This document shows, one piece after another, positions 56,152-64,000 of a stretch of 64,000 bases of DNA. The stretch spans positions 310,001 through 374,000 of the forward strand of contig NZ_JABBGM010000004.1 of assembly GCF_012927405.1 (NCBI RefSeq), given 5' to 3'. The position numbers and the translations under genes were made by a program. The notes beneath the pieces are model-generated. The model had not been told where the DNA came from, did no database searches, and saw only the letters and a program-made list of their open reading frames with translations. Numbering within the stretch: the stretch's first letter is position 1; each line of letters begins with the position of its first letter. Origin of the DNA: Novosphingobium olei (GTDB lineage: Bacteria > Pseudomonadota > Alphaproteobacteria > Sphingomonadales > Sphingomonadaceae).

Positions 56152-56662
56152 TATCATCCTCAGATCCCAGACATGGCGCCGCGTAGCGCTCTGGAGTGGT
56201 CTCGGCGCCGGGGCATTCGCGCTCTCGTCGCTGGCCGCCTTTGCGGCAGGCCATGCGCTGATGATCAACGCGAGCCCGAGCCTGCCCTACTGGGCGATCT
56301 GGCTGGACCGCGGAGCCGCTCCGCAGCGCGGCGATATCATCCTGTTCGATCCGCCAGCCTCGCCGCTCCTCGCGAAGCATTTCGGCAAGGAGCCGAAACC
56401 CTTCGGCAAGCGTGTCAGCGGCATGCCGGGTGACGTCGTCACCGAAAAGGACCGCGTCTACTTCGTCAACGGCCGCCAGGTCGCCAAGGCGAAGCTCAAG
56501 AGCCGGCGGGGCGAGCCGCTGGCCCTCGGCCCTACCGGCACGGTGCCCAGAGGCTGCTACTTCGTGACGACCGGGCACAAGGACGGCTTCGACAGTCGCT
56601 ATGCGGCGATCGGTTGGATCTGCCGTCAGCGCATTCTGGGTGTGGGGAGGCCGATCCTGTGA
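56138..56662 (+). CDS. traF: S26 signal-peptidase-like transfer protein (TraF, IncP type)
   Basis: The 174-aa protein has one TM helix, then the S26 catalytic layout: the serine segment NASPSLPYWAIWLD and the lysine segment KRVSGMPGDVV, with the closing GCYFVTTGHKDGFDSRY. Plasmid TraF peptidases mature or cyclise pilins. It is not part of the classical F operon, so it may process TraA. It overlaps trbI and traW. Confidence 0.88.
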   Translation: MRAADIILRSQTWRRVALWSGLGAGAFALSSLAAFAAGHALMINASPSLPYWAIWLDRGAAPQRGDIILFDPPASPLLAKHFGKEPKPFGKRVSGMPGDVVTEKDRVYFVNGRQVAKAKLKSRRGEPLALGPTGTVPRGCYFVTTGHKDGFDSRYAAIGWICRQRILGVGRPIL

Positions 56663-57306
56663 CACACCGCCTCCTCGCCCTCGGCCTCCTCCTTGGCTGC
56701 ACGGTCGGTGCAGTCCCTGCCGCAGCGCGCGACTACGGTCTGCAGGGCGCTGTCTGGCCGGTAATCGAGCCGGATCTGCTTCGACAGATCCACGCACGTC
56801 TCCAGCATCTGGAAGCGACCGGCGAGACCGCAAGGCTCAACGAAGAGTTGAAGCGGCGGACCATCGCGCGGGTCAACCGGCCCGAACCTGTCGCCGGCGT
56901 GAGCCTGGCCGCGGATACCCGGGTGTGGCGGTTCGATCCGACGATCACGGTCGAACGGGATATCGCCGACGACAAGGGGCGGACCATCATCGCGGCTGGT
57001 ACGCGGGTCAATCCACTCGACACGGTTCCGCTGCGTGCTCCCCTGGTCTTCCTCGACGGCGATGATCCCGCTCAGCTGGCCTGGGCGAGCCGACGTTTCG
57101 GTCCAACCGCCGCGAAGCTGATCCTCGTGCGCGGTGCCCCGCTCGAACTCATGAAGGCCCGCCAGCGCCGCTTCTATTTCGACCAGGGCGGCACCCTCGT
57201 GAAGCACTTCGGCATTCGCGCGGTGCCGGCCACCGTCGAGCAGCAGGGCCGCATCCTCATCGTCAAGGAGTTGCCGATCAAGCCGCAGGAGCGAACCCCG
57301 TCATGA
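56659..57306 (+). CDS. traW: T4SS protein TraW
   Basis: The 215-aa exported protein starts at GTG 56659 with a signal (LLALGLLLGCTVGAVPAAARD) and shows TraW features: DYGLQGAVWPVIEPDLL and the thioredoxin-like FYFDQGGTLVKHFGIRAVPA. It works with TraU and TrbC in pilus assembly. Confidence 0.92.
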   Translation: MTHRLLALGLLLGCTVGAVPAAARDYGLQGAVWPVIEPDLLRQIHARLQHLEATGETARLNEELKRRTIARVNRPEPVAGVSLAADTRVWRFDPTITVERDIADDKGRTIIAAGTRVNPLDTVPLRAPLVFLDGDDPAQLAWASRRFGPTAAKLILVRGAPLELMKARQRRFYFDQGGTLVKHFGIRAVPATVEQQGRILIVKELPIKPQERTPS

Positions 57307-58331
57307 ACAGGAAAAAGGGCATCTTCGCATGGCTTTGCGGCATATTGCTGTTCGCGAGCCTGAGCCTTGCGGTCAGCGCACCCGCTCAAGCCTCCGCAGG
57401 GCCGGGCCGCTGCACGGGCAAGTTCGTCAACCCCATCACCGACATATGCTGGTCCTGCCTGTTCCCGATCTCGATCGGCGGCCTGAAGATCTGGCCCTCG
57501 AGCCGCCCCGACACGGGTAATCCGGCGCTCCCTGTCTGTCTGTGCGGCCTCAGGCCCGGGATCGCGATGGGTTTTTGGGAGCCGGTCCGGCTTGCCGACG
57601 TCAGCATGAAGCCGTGGTGCTTTGTCAATCTGGGTGGGATGAAGCTCGATCCCGGTTTTAACATCGGCTTCAAGTCGATGGCCGGCCCCTCGGCCGTGGG
57701 CGGTGCGACGCAGTACAACTCGCAGTGGCACGTCCACTGGTATGCCTATCCGCTGATCTACTGGATGGAGATCGTCGCGGATTTCCTGTGTCTTGAGTCC
57801 GGCTCGATCGACATTCTCTATATCACCGAGATCGACCCGCTCTGGCAGGACAGCGAACTCACCGCGATCATCAATCCCGAGGCGGTCCTCTTTGCCAATC
57901 CCTTGGCGCTTGCCGCATGTGCCGCCGATTGCGTGGCGGCGACGGCGAAACTGCCAACCGACGAACTGTTCTGGTGCGCCGGCTGCCAGGGGACCATGTA
58001 CCCGCTCAACGGCAACGTCTCGGCGACGATCGGTCACGTCCAGGCCTCTCGGCTCGCGCTTGCCCGCTTCTCCTACAAGCTTCACCGCGAGCTGGTCGCC
58101 TGGGGCACGATGGGCAGCAAAGGTCTTTGCGGCAAATACCTGATGCCGGTGATGCGCAAGCAGCAATACCGCTTTCAGGCCACCAATCCCAATCCGCAGA
58201 CCAAGGGCCGCTACGCCTGCGCGCCCATTGGCGCTTCCACCACATTCATGTCGGCAGGCCAGGTCTACCCCGCCATCGGCGAGGACATGGGCTATCTGGT
58301 CTGGCGCAAGCGGAACTGTTGTGCGCTATGA
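57303..58331 (+). CDS. traU: T4SS protein TraU
   Basis: The 342-aa exported Cys-rich protein has a signal (WLCGILLFASLSLAVSAPAQA) and many conserved cysteines (GRCTGKFVNPITDICWSC, PVCLCG, AACAADC, FWCAGCQG). It is needed for DNA transfer in F-type systems. ATGA overlap with traW. Confidence 0.94.
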   Translation: MNRKKGIFAWLCGILLFASLSLAVSAPAQASAGPGRCTGKFVNPITDICWSCLFPISIGGLKIWPSSRPDTGNPALPVCLCGLRPGIAMGFWEPVRLADVSMKPWCFVNLGGMKLDPGFNIGFKSMAGPSAVGGATQYNSQWHVHWYAYPLIYWMEIVADFLCLESGSIDILYITEIDPLWQDSELTAIINPEAVLFANPLALAACAADCVAATAKLPTDELFWCAGCQGTMYPLNGNVSATIGHVQASRLALARFSYKLHRELVAWGTMGSKGLCGKYLMPVMRKQQYRFQATNPNPQTKGRYACAPIGASTTFMSAGQVYPAIGEDMGYLVWRKRNCCAL

Positions 58332-59092
58332 AGACATTTCCTCATCTGGCTGTAATCGCGTGCATTGCAAGCGTTGCCGCTTTTGCTGGCGCCGCGGCGC
58401 AGACCGCAGGATCCGACCTCGATCTGGAGGCGATCCGCGCGCGTGCCGCCGTGCAAGCGGCCGAAGCCGACGCCCTCGCGGCGAATGCCCGTTCCCGCGC
58501 CGAAAGGGTGGCCGACGAGGCAAAAACGAGCGCGGCAGACGCTGAGGCCCACGGCAAGCGCTACGTCGAGGAAGCCGCGACGGCCAAACGGCTCGGTCCA
58601 GACAGCACCTTCGATTTCGACAAGATGGTCGCCGCCGCGGGCGCGATGACGAGCGAAGGCATGGGTCAAGCGCCCCGGTTCATCGCCTTCGCCAGCACTT
58701 CGATGCCACCGACGGCGCTTCGCGCGATGATCGAGGATGTGACTCACGCCGGCGGCGTCGTGGTCTTTCGGGGTTTGCCGCAAAACAGCGCCAAGGCGCT
58801 GACCGCCACACTGTCCAAGGTCGCCCGTGAAGGCGAGCAACTGGACGGCGTCGGGATCGATCCTCGGCTGTTCCGCGCTTTCGGAATCGATACCGCTCCG
58901 ACCTATGTCGTTACCAGCAGCGACTTCGACCTGTGCGACGGATTTGACTGCCAGAGCGAGGTTCCCCCGCACGACCGGATGACCGGCAACGTGACGGCTC
59001 ACTACGCACTGGAGACCTTCGCGCGCGGCGGCGGCCCCGGAGCGCTGCTCGCCGCCCAACATCTTGCCCGCCTCGAAAGGCCCGTCCCATGA
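58328..59092 (+). CDS. trbC: F-type TrbC
   Basis: The 254-aa exported protein has a signal, a charged Ala-rich coiled coil (residues about 30-85), then the TrbC thioredoxin-like domain (FIAFASTSMPPTALRAMI, VVFRGLPQNS, GIDTAPTYVV). It acts with TraW in pilus assembly. ATGA overlaps on both sides. Confidence 0.9.
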   Translation: MKTFPHLAVIACIASVAAFAGAAAQTAGSDLDLEAIRARAAVQAAEADALAANARSRAERVADEAKTSAADAEAHGKRYVEEAATAKRLGPDSTFDFDKMVAAAGAMTSEGMGQAPRFIAFASTSMPPTALRAMIEDVTHAGGVVVFRGLPQNSAKALTATLSKVAREGEQLDGVGIDPRLFRAFGIDTAPTYVVTSSDFDLCDGFDCQSEVPPHDRMTGNVTAHYALETFARGGGPGALLAAQHLARLERPVP

Positions 59093-60810
59093 AACGGCTG
59101 CTCCCCTTGATTGGTAAGTGGGCCATTGCCTGCCTTGCTGTCACTGCCCTCAACCCGGCCGTACCGCTTCGTGCCCAGACGACGACCGATGCGGCAAAAG
59201 CGGACGGCAAGGCCTTCGGCCGCGACAAGGCCGCCGCAGCACAGGGGGCCGCCACCACCGATCCCGATGCGAGCCGCATCCCCAATTTCGGCGGCGTGCC
59301 GAGCCAGTCGGGTTATTTCGACGATCCTGACCGTATGAGCCGGGAGGCCGCCAGTCAGGCGACGTCGAGCACTGGCTACCGGACGATGCGGGACTCAATG
59401 GACCGGCGCGCGCGCTTCGCACCGCAGGACCTCGATGCCACCATCGCGCGCAGCAAGGTCATCGGCGGCGACCCACTCTCGTATACCAGCGGGATGGGCA
59501 TAAGCGGCAGCCAGGGGCGCTGCGTTCCCCTGCCTCCGGGGAGCGGCACCGCCGGCCGGTACATGGCCACCTGCAACACCGGCTATACGGCAACCCAGGA
59601 AACGCGGAACTGCCCGGTCGCGCTGGTCGCCAAAGTCGAGCAGCGGCAGGCCTACGGCTATTATTGTTTGCCCGCCTCGGGCGACCCCAACGCGGTTTAC
59701 GACTGCGCGCGCTACCCCGCGCCGCAATGCCGCCTCGTTCAGTCCATCCCCGTCAACATCTGCGACCCCTCGTTCGGCTGTACGTCGTTTACGATCAACG
59801 AAATGAGCTGCACGGCGCCAATCGATGGCGCCACGCCGTACACGGTGACCGGCGAGAACGTCGTCACGACAACCCGCGACGAGAGCCAATGCGCGGGGCT
59901 AGCATCAGACAGCACCTGCCAGCAGGACACCGAGAGCTGCACCGACAGCGATCCGGTCACGCGCATCGTCGATGGGGTTTCCGTCACACAGCCATGCTGG
60001 GCCTGGTCGCGCAGCTATACCTGTGCGAAGTTCACGCAAGCGCAGGACTGCCAGGCGCTCGAAACTACGCCCGGCTGCAATCTGGTGCGCGAAGACTGCC
60101 TGACCGACGAGCCTTGCCGGACCTGGGAGCGCGTCTACGACTGCCCGGTGCCCGACCAGCCGGCGACCACCAATCAGTTCATCTGCGATGGCGATGTCTA
60201 CTGCATCGACGGGTCGTGCGAGACGATCGAGCGCGAGGCCAATGACGAGTTCAAGGATGCCGTCGTTGCCTTGAACGCGATGAACCAGGCCCGGCGCGAA
60301 TTCGATCCCGACAATCTCACCCTGTTCAAGGGAACGCGCGAGACCTGCTCATCCAAGGTCTTCGGCGTGCTCAACTGCTGCAAGGGCAAGGGCTTCCCGC
60401 TCATCCCGGGCATCCAATTGCTCGTGGCGCTCGGCTGCAGCCGCGAGGAGATGCTGCTTCATCAGAAGGACGCGCAGGGTCTGTGCGCCTACGTCGGCAC
60501 CTATTGCTCCTCCTCGTTCCTTGGCGTGTGCCTGACCAAGCGGAAGGTCTACTGCTGCTTTGAATCCAAGCTGTCGCGGATCCTCCAGGAGCAGGGTCGC
60601 CAGCAGCTGAACAAGCCCTGGGGCAAGCCCAAGACCGAGCAGTGCCTCGGCTTCACCATCGACGAGTTTGCCCGGCTCGACCTCTCGAAAATGGACTTCA
60701 GCGAGGTCTATGCCGAGTTCACCGATGCCGCCCGCCTGCCCGACGAACTGCAGGCAACCCAAGAAATCCAGCAGAAGATCGAGGACTATTATGCCCGCGC
60801 ACGCCAGTAA
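59089..60810 (+). CDS. traN: Mating-pair stabilisation protein TraN
   Basis: The 573-aa exported protein has a signal ending around LRAQT and dozens of cysteines in repeated patterns (SCTAPIDG, CQQDTESCTDSDP, CNLVREDCLTDEPC, NCCKGKG, VYCCFESKL). It is the outer-membrane adhesin that stabilises donor-recipient contact in F-type mating, and it likely depends on DsbC. Confidence 0.92.
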   Translation: MKRLLPLIGKWAIACLAVTALNPAVPLRAQTTTDAAKADGKAFGRDKAAAAQGAATTDPDASRIPNFGGVPSQSGYFDDPDRMSREAASQATSSTGYRTMRDSMDRRARFAPQDLDATIARSKVIGGDPLSYTSGMGISGSQGRCVPLPPGSGTAGRYMATCNTGYTATQETRNCPVALVAKVEQRQAYGYYCLPASGDPNAVYDCARYPAPQCRLVQSIPVNICDPSFGCTSFTINEMSCTAPIDGATPYTVTGENVVTTTRDESQCAGLASDSTCQQDTESCTDSDPVTRIVDGVSVTQPCWAWSRSYTCAKFTQAQDCQALETTPGCNLVREDCLTDEPCRTWERVYDCPVPDQPATTNQFICDGDVYCIDGSCETIEREANDEFKDAVVALNAMNQARREFDPDNLTLFKGTRETCSSKVFGVLNCCKGKGFPLIPGIQLLVALGCSREEMLLHQKDAQGLCAYVGTYCSSSFLGVCLTKRKVYCCFESKLSRILQEQGRQQLNKPWGKPKTEQCLGFTIDEFARLDLSKMDFSEVYAEFTDAARLPDELQATQEIQQKIEDYYARARQ

Positions 60811-61627
60811 GGTCAGCCGGCGGTTTCTGGCCGCCAGCCTCGCCTTCACTACCATCTATCCCTTTGTCACCGCTCCAGCGCGGGCCGGGGAGCCGCCGCT
60901 CGTCACAACCGATGACAGCCAGGACAGCTTCTACTGCCAGAAGCGCAGGCTCGGATACTGGTTCTATTGTACGCGGCCAAAGCCGCCCCAGCGAGACAAC
61001 GCGCAGGCGCCGCCAGCGACAAGCGCGACAAGCCAGCTCGACGCGGTCACCGCCGAACTGCGGGAACTCAAGGCGAAGGCGATCCTCGAGCCGACACCGG
61101 CCAACGTGACGGCCTACATTCGCTTCCAGCGCGAGCAGCTCGACCGGGCATCACTGTTCAGCGACGTCTGGCAGCGGGCAATCTGGCAGGATCCAGACCT
61201 CGATTACACGCTCCAGCGCCCGGTTTCGACGCTGGGCAAGCGACAATGGCAGGACGCGCGCGGTGCGGAACGCAACGCGGTGATGGCGCATCTCTCCGAA
61301 CGCTACGGCCTGTTCTATTTCTTCGCCCAGAGCTGCGGCGCCTGTGAGGTAATGTCGCCGATCGTGCAAAGCGTCGCCACGACCTGGCATATCACGGTGC
61401 GCGCGATCTCGACCGATGGCGGCCCCTCCCGGCACTTCCCGGCTTACACGGTCGAGACCAACCAGCGGAGCCGCATGGGGCTCGAGCCCAAGATCACCCC
61501 GGCCGTCGTGCTGTGGGATGCCGCTAAGGGCCAGGCGATACCGATCGGCTACGGCGTGATGTCCGCCGACGAGCTTCAGGACCGCATCTATCTCCTCACT
61601 TCGAAGGAAGCCGGACGTGACTACTAG
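60791..61627 (+). CDS. traF: T4SS pilus assembly protein TraF (F type), with CxxC
   Basis: The 278-aa exported protein has a thioredoxin-like fold with FFAQSCGACEVMSPIVQ and the cis-Pro region ITPAVVLWD. The CGAC motif suggests redox activity, which classical F TraF lacks. ATG 60791 overlaps the end of traN by 20 bp. It is unrelated to the S26 gene of the same name upstream. Confidence 0.9.
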   Translation: MPAHASKVSRRFLAASLAFTTIYPFVTAPARAGEPPLVTTDDSQDSFYCQKRRLGYWFYCTRPKPPQRDNAQAPPATSATSQLDAVTAELRELKAKAILEPTPANVTAYIRFQREQLDRASLFSDVWQRAIWQDPDLDYTLQRPVSTLGKRQWQDARGAERNAVMAHLSERYGLFYFFAQSCGACEVMSPIVQSVATTWHITVRAISTDGGPSRHFPAYTVETNQRSRMGLEPKITPAVVLWDAAKGQAIPIGYGVMSADELQDRIYLLTSKEAGRDY

Positions 61628-63053
61628 GATGAAACGCGTCATCGCCGCGATCGTCGCGGCCACCCTCCCCCTCGCCGGCGTTTCCGCCGACGTCGGCAGT
61701 TCGATGGACTCGTTCCTCAACGATGTCGGCGGCGCGGCAAACGTCAACGGCCCGACCGCCTTCCAGGGGCAATCGGCGGGCTATTACAGCCTTGGCAACA
61801 TCTGGACGCGCTTCCCGCAGAAGACGACCAATATCGCGAACCTGCAACTGCCACGCGCCCGCGCCGGCTGCGGCGGCATCGACATCTTTGCCGGCTCCTT
61901 CAGCTTCATCAACGCGAGCGAGATCGTGGCCATGCTGAAAGCGGTCGCGAACAATGCCGTGGGCTTCGCCTTCAGCCTGGCGATCGACACGGTCTGCCCC
62001 GAGTGCTCGAAGATCATGCAGGAGTTCAGCCAGAAGGCTCAGCTCATGAACAATCTCAATATCAACAGCTGCGAGCTGGCCCAGGGTCTGGTGGGCGGAA
62101 TCTGGCCCAAGGGCGATCTCGCCGACAAGGCGATCTGCGAGGCAATCGGCAATTCCGAGGGGATCTTCACCGACTATGCGGCTGCCAAGCACGGCTGCGG
62201 GACCAAAGGCCAGCGCGCCAGTACCACCGCCCAGGGCGCAGGGAAGTATGACGACGTCAACACGGGCGTCGCGCGCAACTACACCTGGACCATCCTCAAG
62301 AAGTCCGCGTTCTTCTCGCCGAACGGCACGTTCGACCAGGAGCTTGCCGAATACGCCATGACGCTCCTCGGCACGATCATCTATGTGCCGCCCAAGGATG
62401 ACGAGCCGGGCAAGTTCGTGCCGATCGTCGGGGAATCCTCATCCACCCTCGTGACGTCGCTGCTCGACGGCACGAGCGGCAGCAATGTCCTTATCTTTCA
62501 CTGCGACGAGCCCGACAAGTGCCTTGATCCGGGATTCAAGTCGCTGAGCCTGCCGGCCTCGAAGGCCCTGCGGCCGCGTGTCTCCGCGCTCATCGCCGGC
62601 ATGGTCCAGGCGATCCGCGACGATACGGCAATCACCGAGGCGCAGAAGGAACTGCTGCAGGTCTCGTCGGCGCCGCTCTACAAGATCCTGACGGTGCAGG
62701 CTGCCTATGGCCGCGGCATGCCGACTGATGATCGTGAGACCTTGGCCGAAATCGCAAGCGTCGATCTGCTGTTTGCCGTTCTCGACCGCATCGTCGGGGA
62801 GGCCGGCCGCTCGATGTCGAGCTTCATCGGCGCGGACGAGGCGAAGATCGCCATGTGGCAGGGCCAGGTCAACGTGGTGCGCCAGGCGCTAGCCGACCGG
62901 CAGGCGAACACGCACCTCAAGGTCAACGCGATCATGCAGATCATCGAGAAGACGGCGTTCATCGAGAACGTCCTCGCAGCCTCCCTGTCTCCGGGCATGG
63001 CCGCCTCGCTCGACTGGTCGCGCGGCGTCCAGAACCGCGCCCTCACCCACTGA
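61617..63053 (+). CDS. traH: T4SS protein TraH
   Basis: The 478-aa exported protein has a signal (VIAAIVAATLPLAGVSADVG) and TraH features: a long helical C-terminus and central cysteines (TVCPECSKI, NSCELAQG). GTG 61617 has GAAGGA 6 bp upstream; ATG 61629 is the alternative. It is needed for pilus assembly and mating. Confidence 0.92.
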   Translation: MTTRMKRVIAAIVAATLPLAGVSADVGSSMDSFLNDVGGAANVNGPTAFQGQSAGYYSLGNIWTRFPQKTTNIANLQLPRARAGCGGIDIFAGSFSFINASEIVAMLKAVANNAVGFAFSLAIDTVCPECSKIMQEFSQKAQLMNNLNINSCELAQGLVGGIWPKGDLADKAICEAIGNSEGIFTDYAAAKHGCGTKGQRASTTAQGAGKYDDVNTGVARNYTWTILKKSAFFSPNGTFDQELAEYAMTLLGTIIYVPPKDDEPGKFVPIVGESSSTLVTSLLDGTSGSNVLIFHCDEPDKCLDPGFKSLSLPASKALRPRVSALIAGMVQAIRDDTAITEAQKELLQVSSAPLYKILTVQAAYGRGMPTDDRETLAEIASVDLLFAVLDRIVGEAGRSMSSFIGADEAKIAMWQGQVNVVRQALADRQANTHLKVNAIMQIIEKTAFIENVLAASLSPGMAASLDWSRGVQNRALTH

Positions 63054-63088
63054 TTCCCCAGAGCGCATACCCAAGCGGGACACGAGAC

Positions 63089-64000
63089 ATGGTTGAAATC
63101 TTCACGGTCGGCGGCGGCGATTATCTGGTGAACGTGTTTCAGGCGGTCGCGGCCTGGACCGGCAATGGCGGTTACAAGAGCCTGCTTCAGGTCGTCATGG
63201 TGATGGGCCTAGGCCTGTCCGCCCTCACGCTCGCCTTCAATCAGGACTGGCGCGCCTGGATCAACTGGTTCCTGGGCGCGACCCTGATTTACTCCTGCCT
63301 GATGGTGCCGCGTCTCGACGTCCATGTGACCGACCGGCTCAATCCCAGTCTTGCTCCGGCTAATGTCAGCAATGTGCCCTTGGGTCTCGCGCTCATGGCG
63401 AGCTTCACCAGCCAGGTGGGCGACTATCTCACCGGCTCGGCCGAGGTCGTGTTCGGCCTACCCGGCGATCTCAATTACTCCAAGAACGGCATGATCTATG
63501 GCGCCAGGCTCTATGACGCCACGCGGTCGCTGCGCATCTCCGATCCCGAATTTGCCGCCAACCTCGACGAGCATTTCCGGCAATGCGTCTTCTACGATGT
63601 GCTGCTCGGCCGCTATTCGATGAAGCAGCTCGCCGAATCCAACGACATCTGGGCAACGATCGCGCCGGGCAGTCAGGCCCGGGCACAGCGCTTCCTGACC
63701 CGCGATTCGACCTCGGGCCAGGTAAGCTCGACCATCGTGACCTGCCGGGAAGCCTATGATGCGCTAAACAATCAGTGGGCAGGCCTTGTCGACGACATGG
63801 GCACTGCATTCGGCCGCCAGCTCTATCCCAACCAGACCGCAGCGCTCGCCAAGGCCAAGCTGTTCGCCGACCTGCCCGTGGCCTATCAATATCTGAGCGG
63901 CGTCTCGGCCAATGCGGCCGAAATCTTCAAGCAGACCCTGACGATCAACGCGATGAGCCAGGCGATGCATTCGATGGCCGGCGGCAGCGGGGCGTCGAGT
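63089..64000 (+). CDS. traG: Mating-pair stabilisation/entry-exclusion protein TraG, cut by the window edge
   Basis: 304 codons are visible from ATG 63089 and the frame is open at the edge. Three hydrophobic segments near the N-terminus (LQVVMVMGLGLSALTLAF, WINWFLGATLIYSCLMV, VPLGLALMASF) and the periplasmic part with FRQCVFYDVLLGRYS are TraG_N features. It closes the usual traF-traH-traG run. Confidence 0.93.
   Translation, partial: MVEIFTVGGGDYLVNVFQAVAAWTGNGGYKSLLQVVMVMGLGLSALTLAFNQDWRAWINWFLGATLIYSCLMVPRLDVHVTDRLNPSLAPANVSNVPLGLALMASFTSQVGDYLTGSAEVVFGLPGDLNYSKNGMIYGARLYDATRSLRISDPEFAANLDEHFRQCVFYDVLLGRYSMKQLAESNDIWATIAPGSQARAQRFLTRDSTSGQVSSTIVTCREAYDALNNQWAGLVDDMGTAFGRQLYPNQTAALAKAKLFADLPVAYQYLSGVSANAAEIFKQTLTINAMSQAMHSMAGGSGASS

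Noticed and set aside
47823..64000. Search for relaxase, coupling protein and origin of transfer
   Set aside because: Not present in the visible part; they may lie beyond the right edge.

Overview
The window reads as high-GC alphaproteobacterial DNA, most likely Sphingomonadaceae (Novosphingobium/Sphingobium/Sphingopyxis-like). This is an inference from gene content and protein style; no database was consulted. There are three parts.

(1) Positions 1 to about 12,800 are core chromosome. They hold a cut-off TPR lipoprotein, the P-loop ATPase ychF, a DUF1206 membrane protein, a MaoC-type hydratase, a small lipoprotein, a carboxymuconolactone-decarboxylase-like protein, mutL on the minus strand, and the cell-shape operon mreB-mreC-mreD-mrdA(PBP2)-rodA. 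The part ends in two identical tandem tRNA-Lys(CTT) genes.

(2) Positions about 12,800 to 42,550 are a dense heavy-metal resistance island. On the minus strand lie a ZIP permease, a CDF exporter and a czcCBA Zn/Co/Cd efflux operon with small exported accessory proteins. A pbr-like lead/cadmium unit follows: pbrA P-type ATPase, pbrT iron-permease/cytochrome c fusion, and divergent pbrR with a visible MerR-type operator. Next come copA-copB, a DUF305 membrane protein, and a three-gene sigma/sensor/anti-sigma cassette that matches CnrYXH in order, size and metal-ligand spacing. After copC-copD there is a Cu P-type ATPase operon that carries its own cueR, with a clear CueR-type operator in front. 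Last is a cusCBA-cusF Cu/Ag efflux operon. Most junctions are ATGA or GTGA overlaps, so the operons are translationally coupled.

(3) Positions about 42,550 to 64,000 hold mobile and defence functions. A truncated gene scar is followed by an OLD-family nuclease plus UvrD-like helicase pair (Gabija-type architecture). Two small minus-strand regulators follow (AlpA-like and an HTH protein). A long plus-strand F-type conjugation operon then runs off the right edge: traA, L, E, K, B, dsbC, V, C, a small membrane gene, trbI, S26 peptidase traF, traW, U, trbC, traN, F, H, G.

A simple reading is an integrative conjugative element or composite genomic island next to a tRNA-Lys cluster, carrying metal resistance, anti-phage defence and its own transfer machinery. 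No integrase, relaxase or coupling protein lies inside the window, so the element type is unproven. The most interesting items are the CnrYXH-like cassette embedded in copper genes, the Gabija-like pair between metal resistance and transfer modules, and a set of small uncharacterised exported Met/Cys/His proteins attached to the metal operons.
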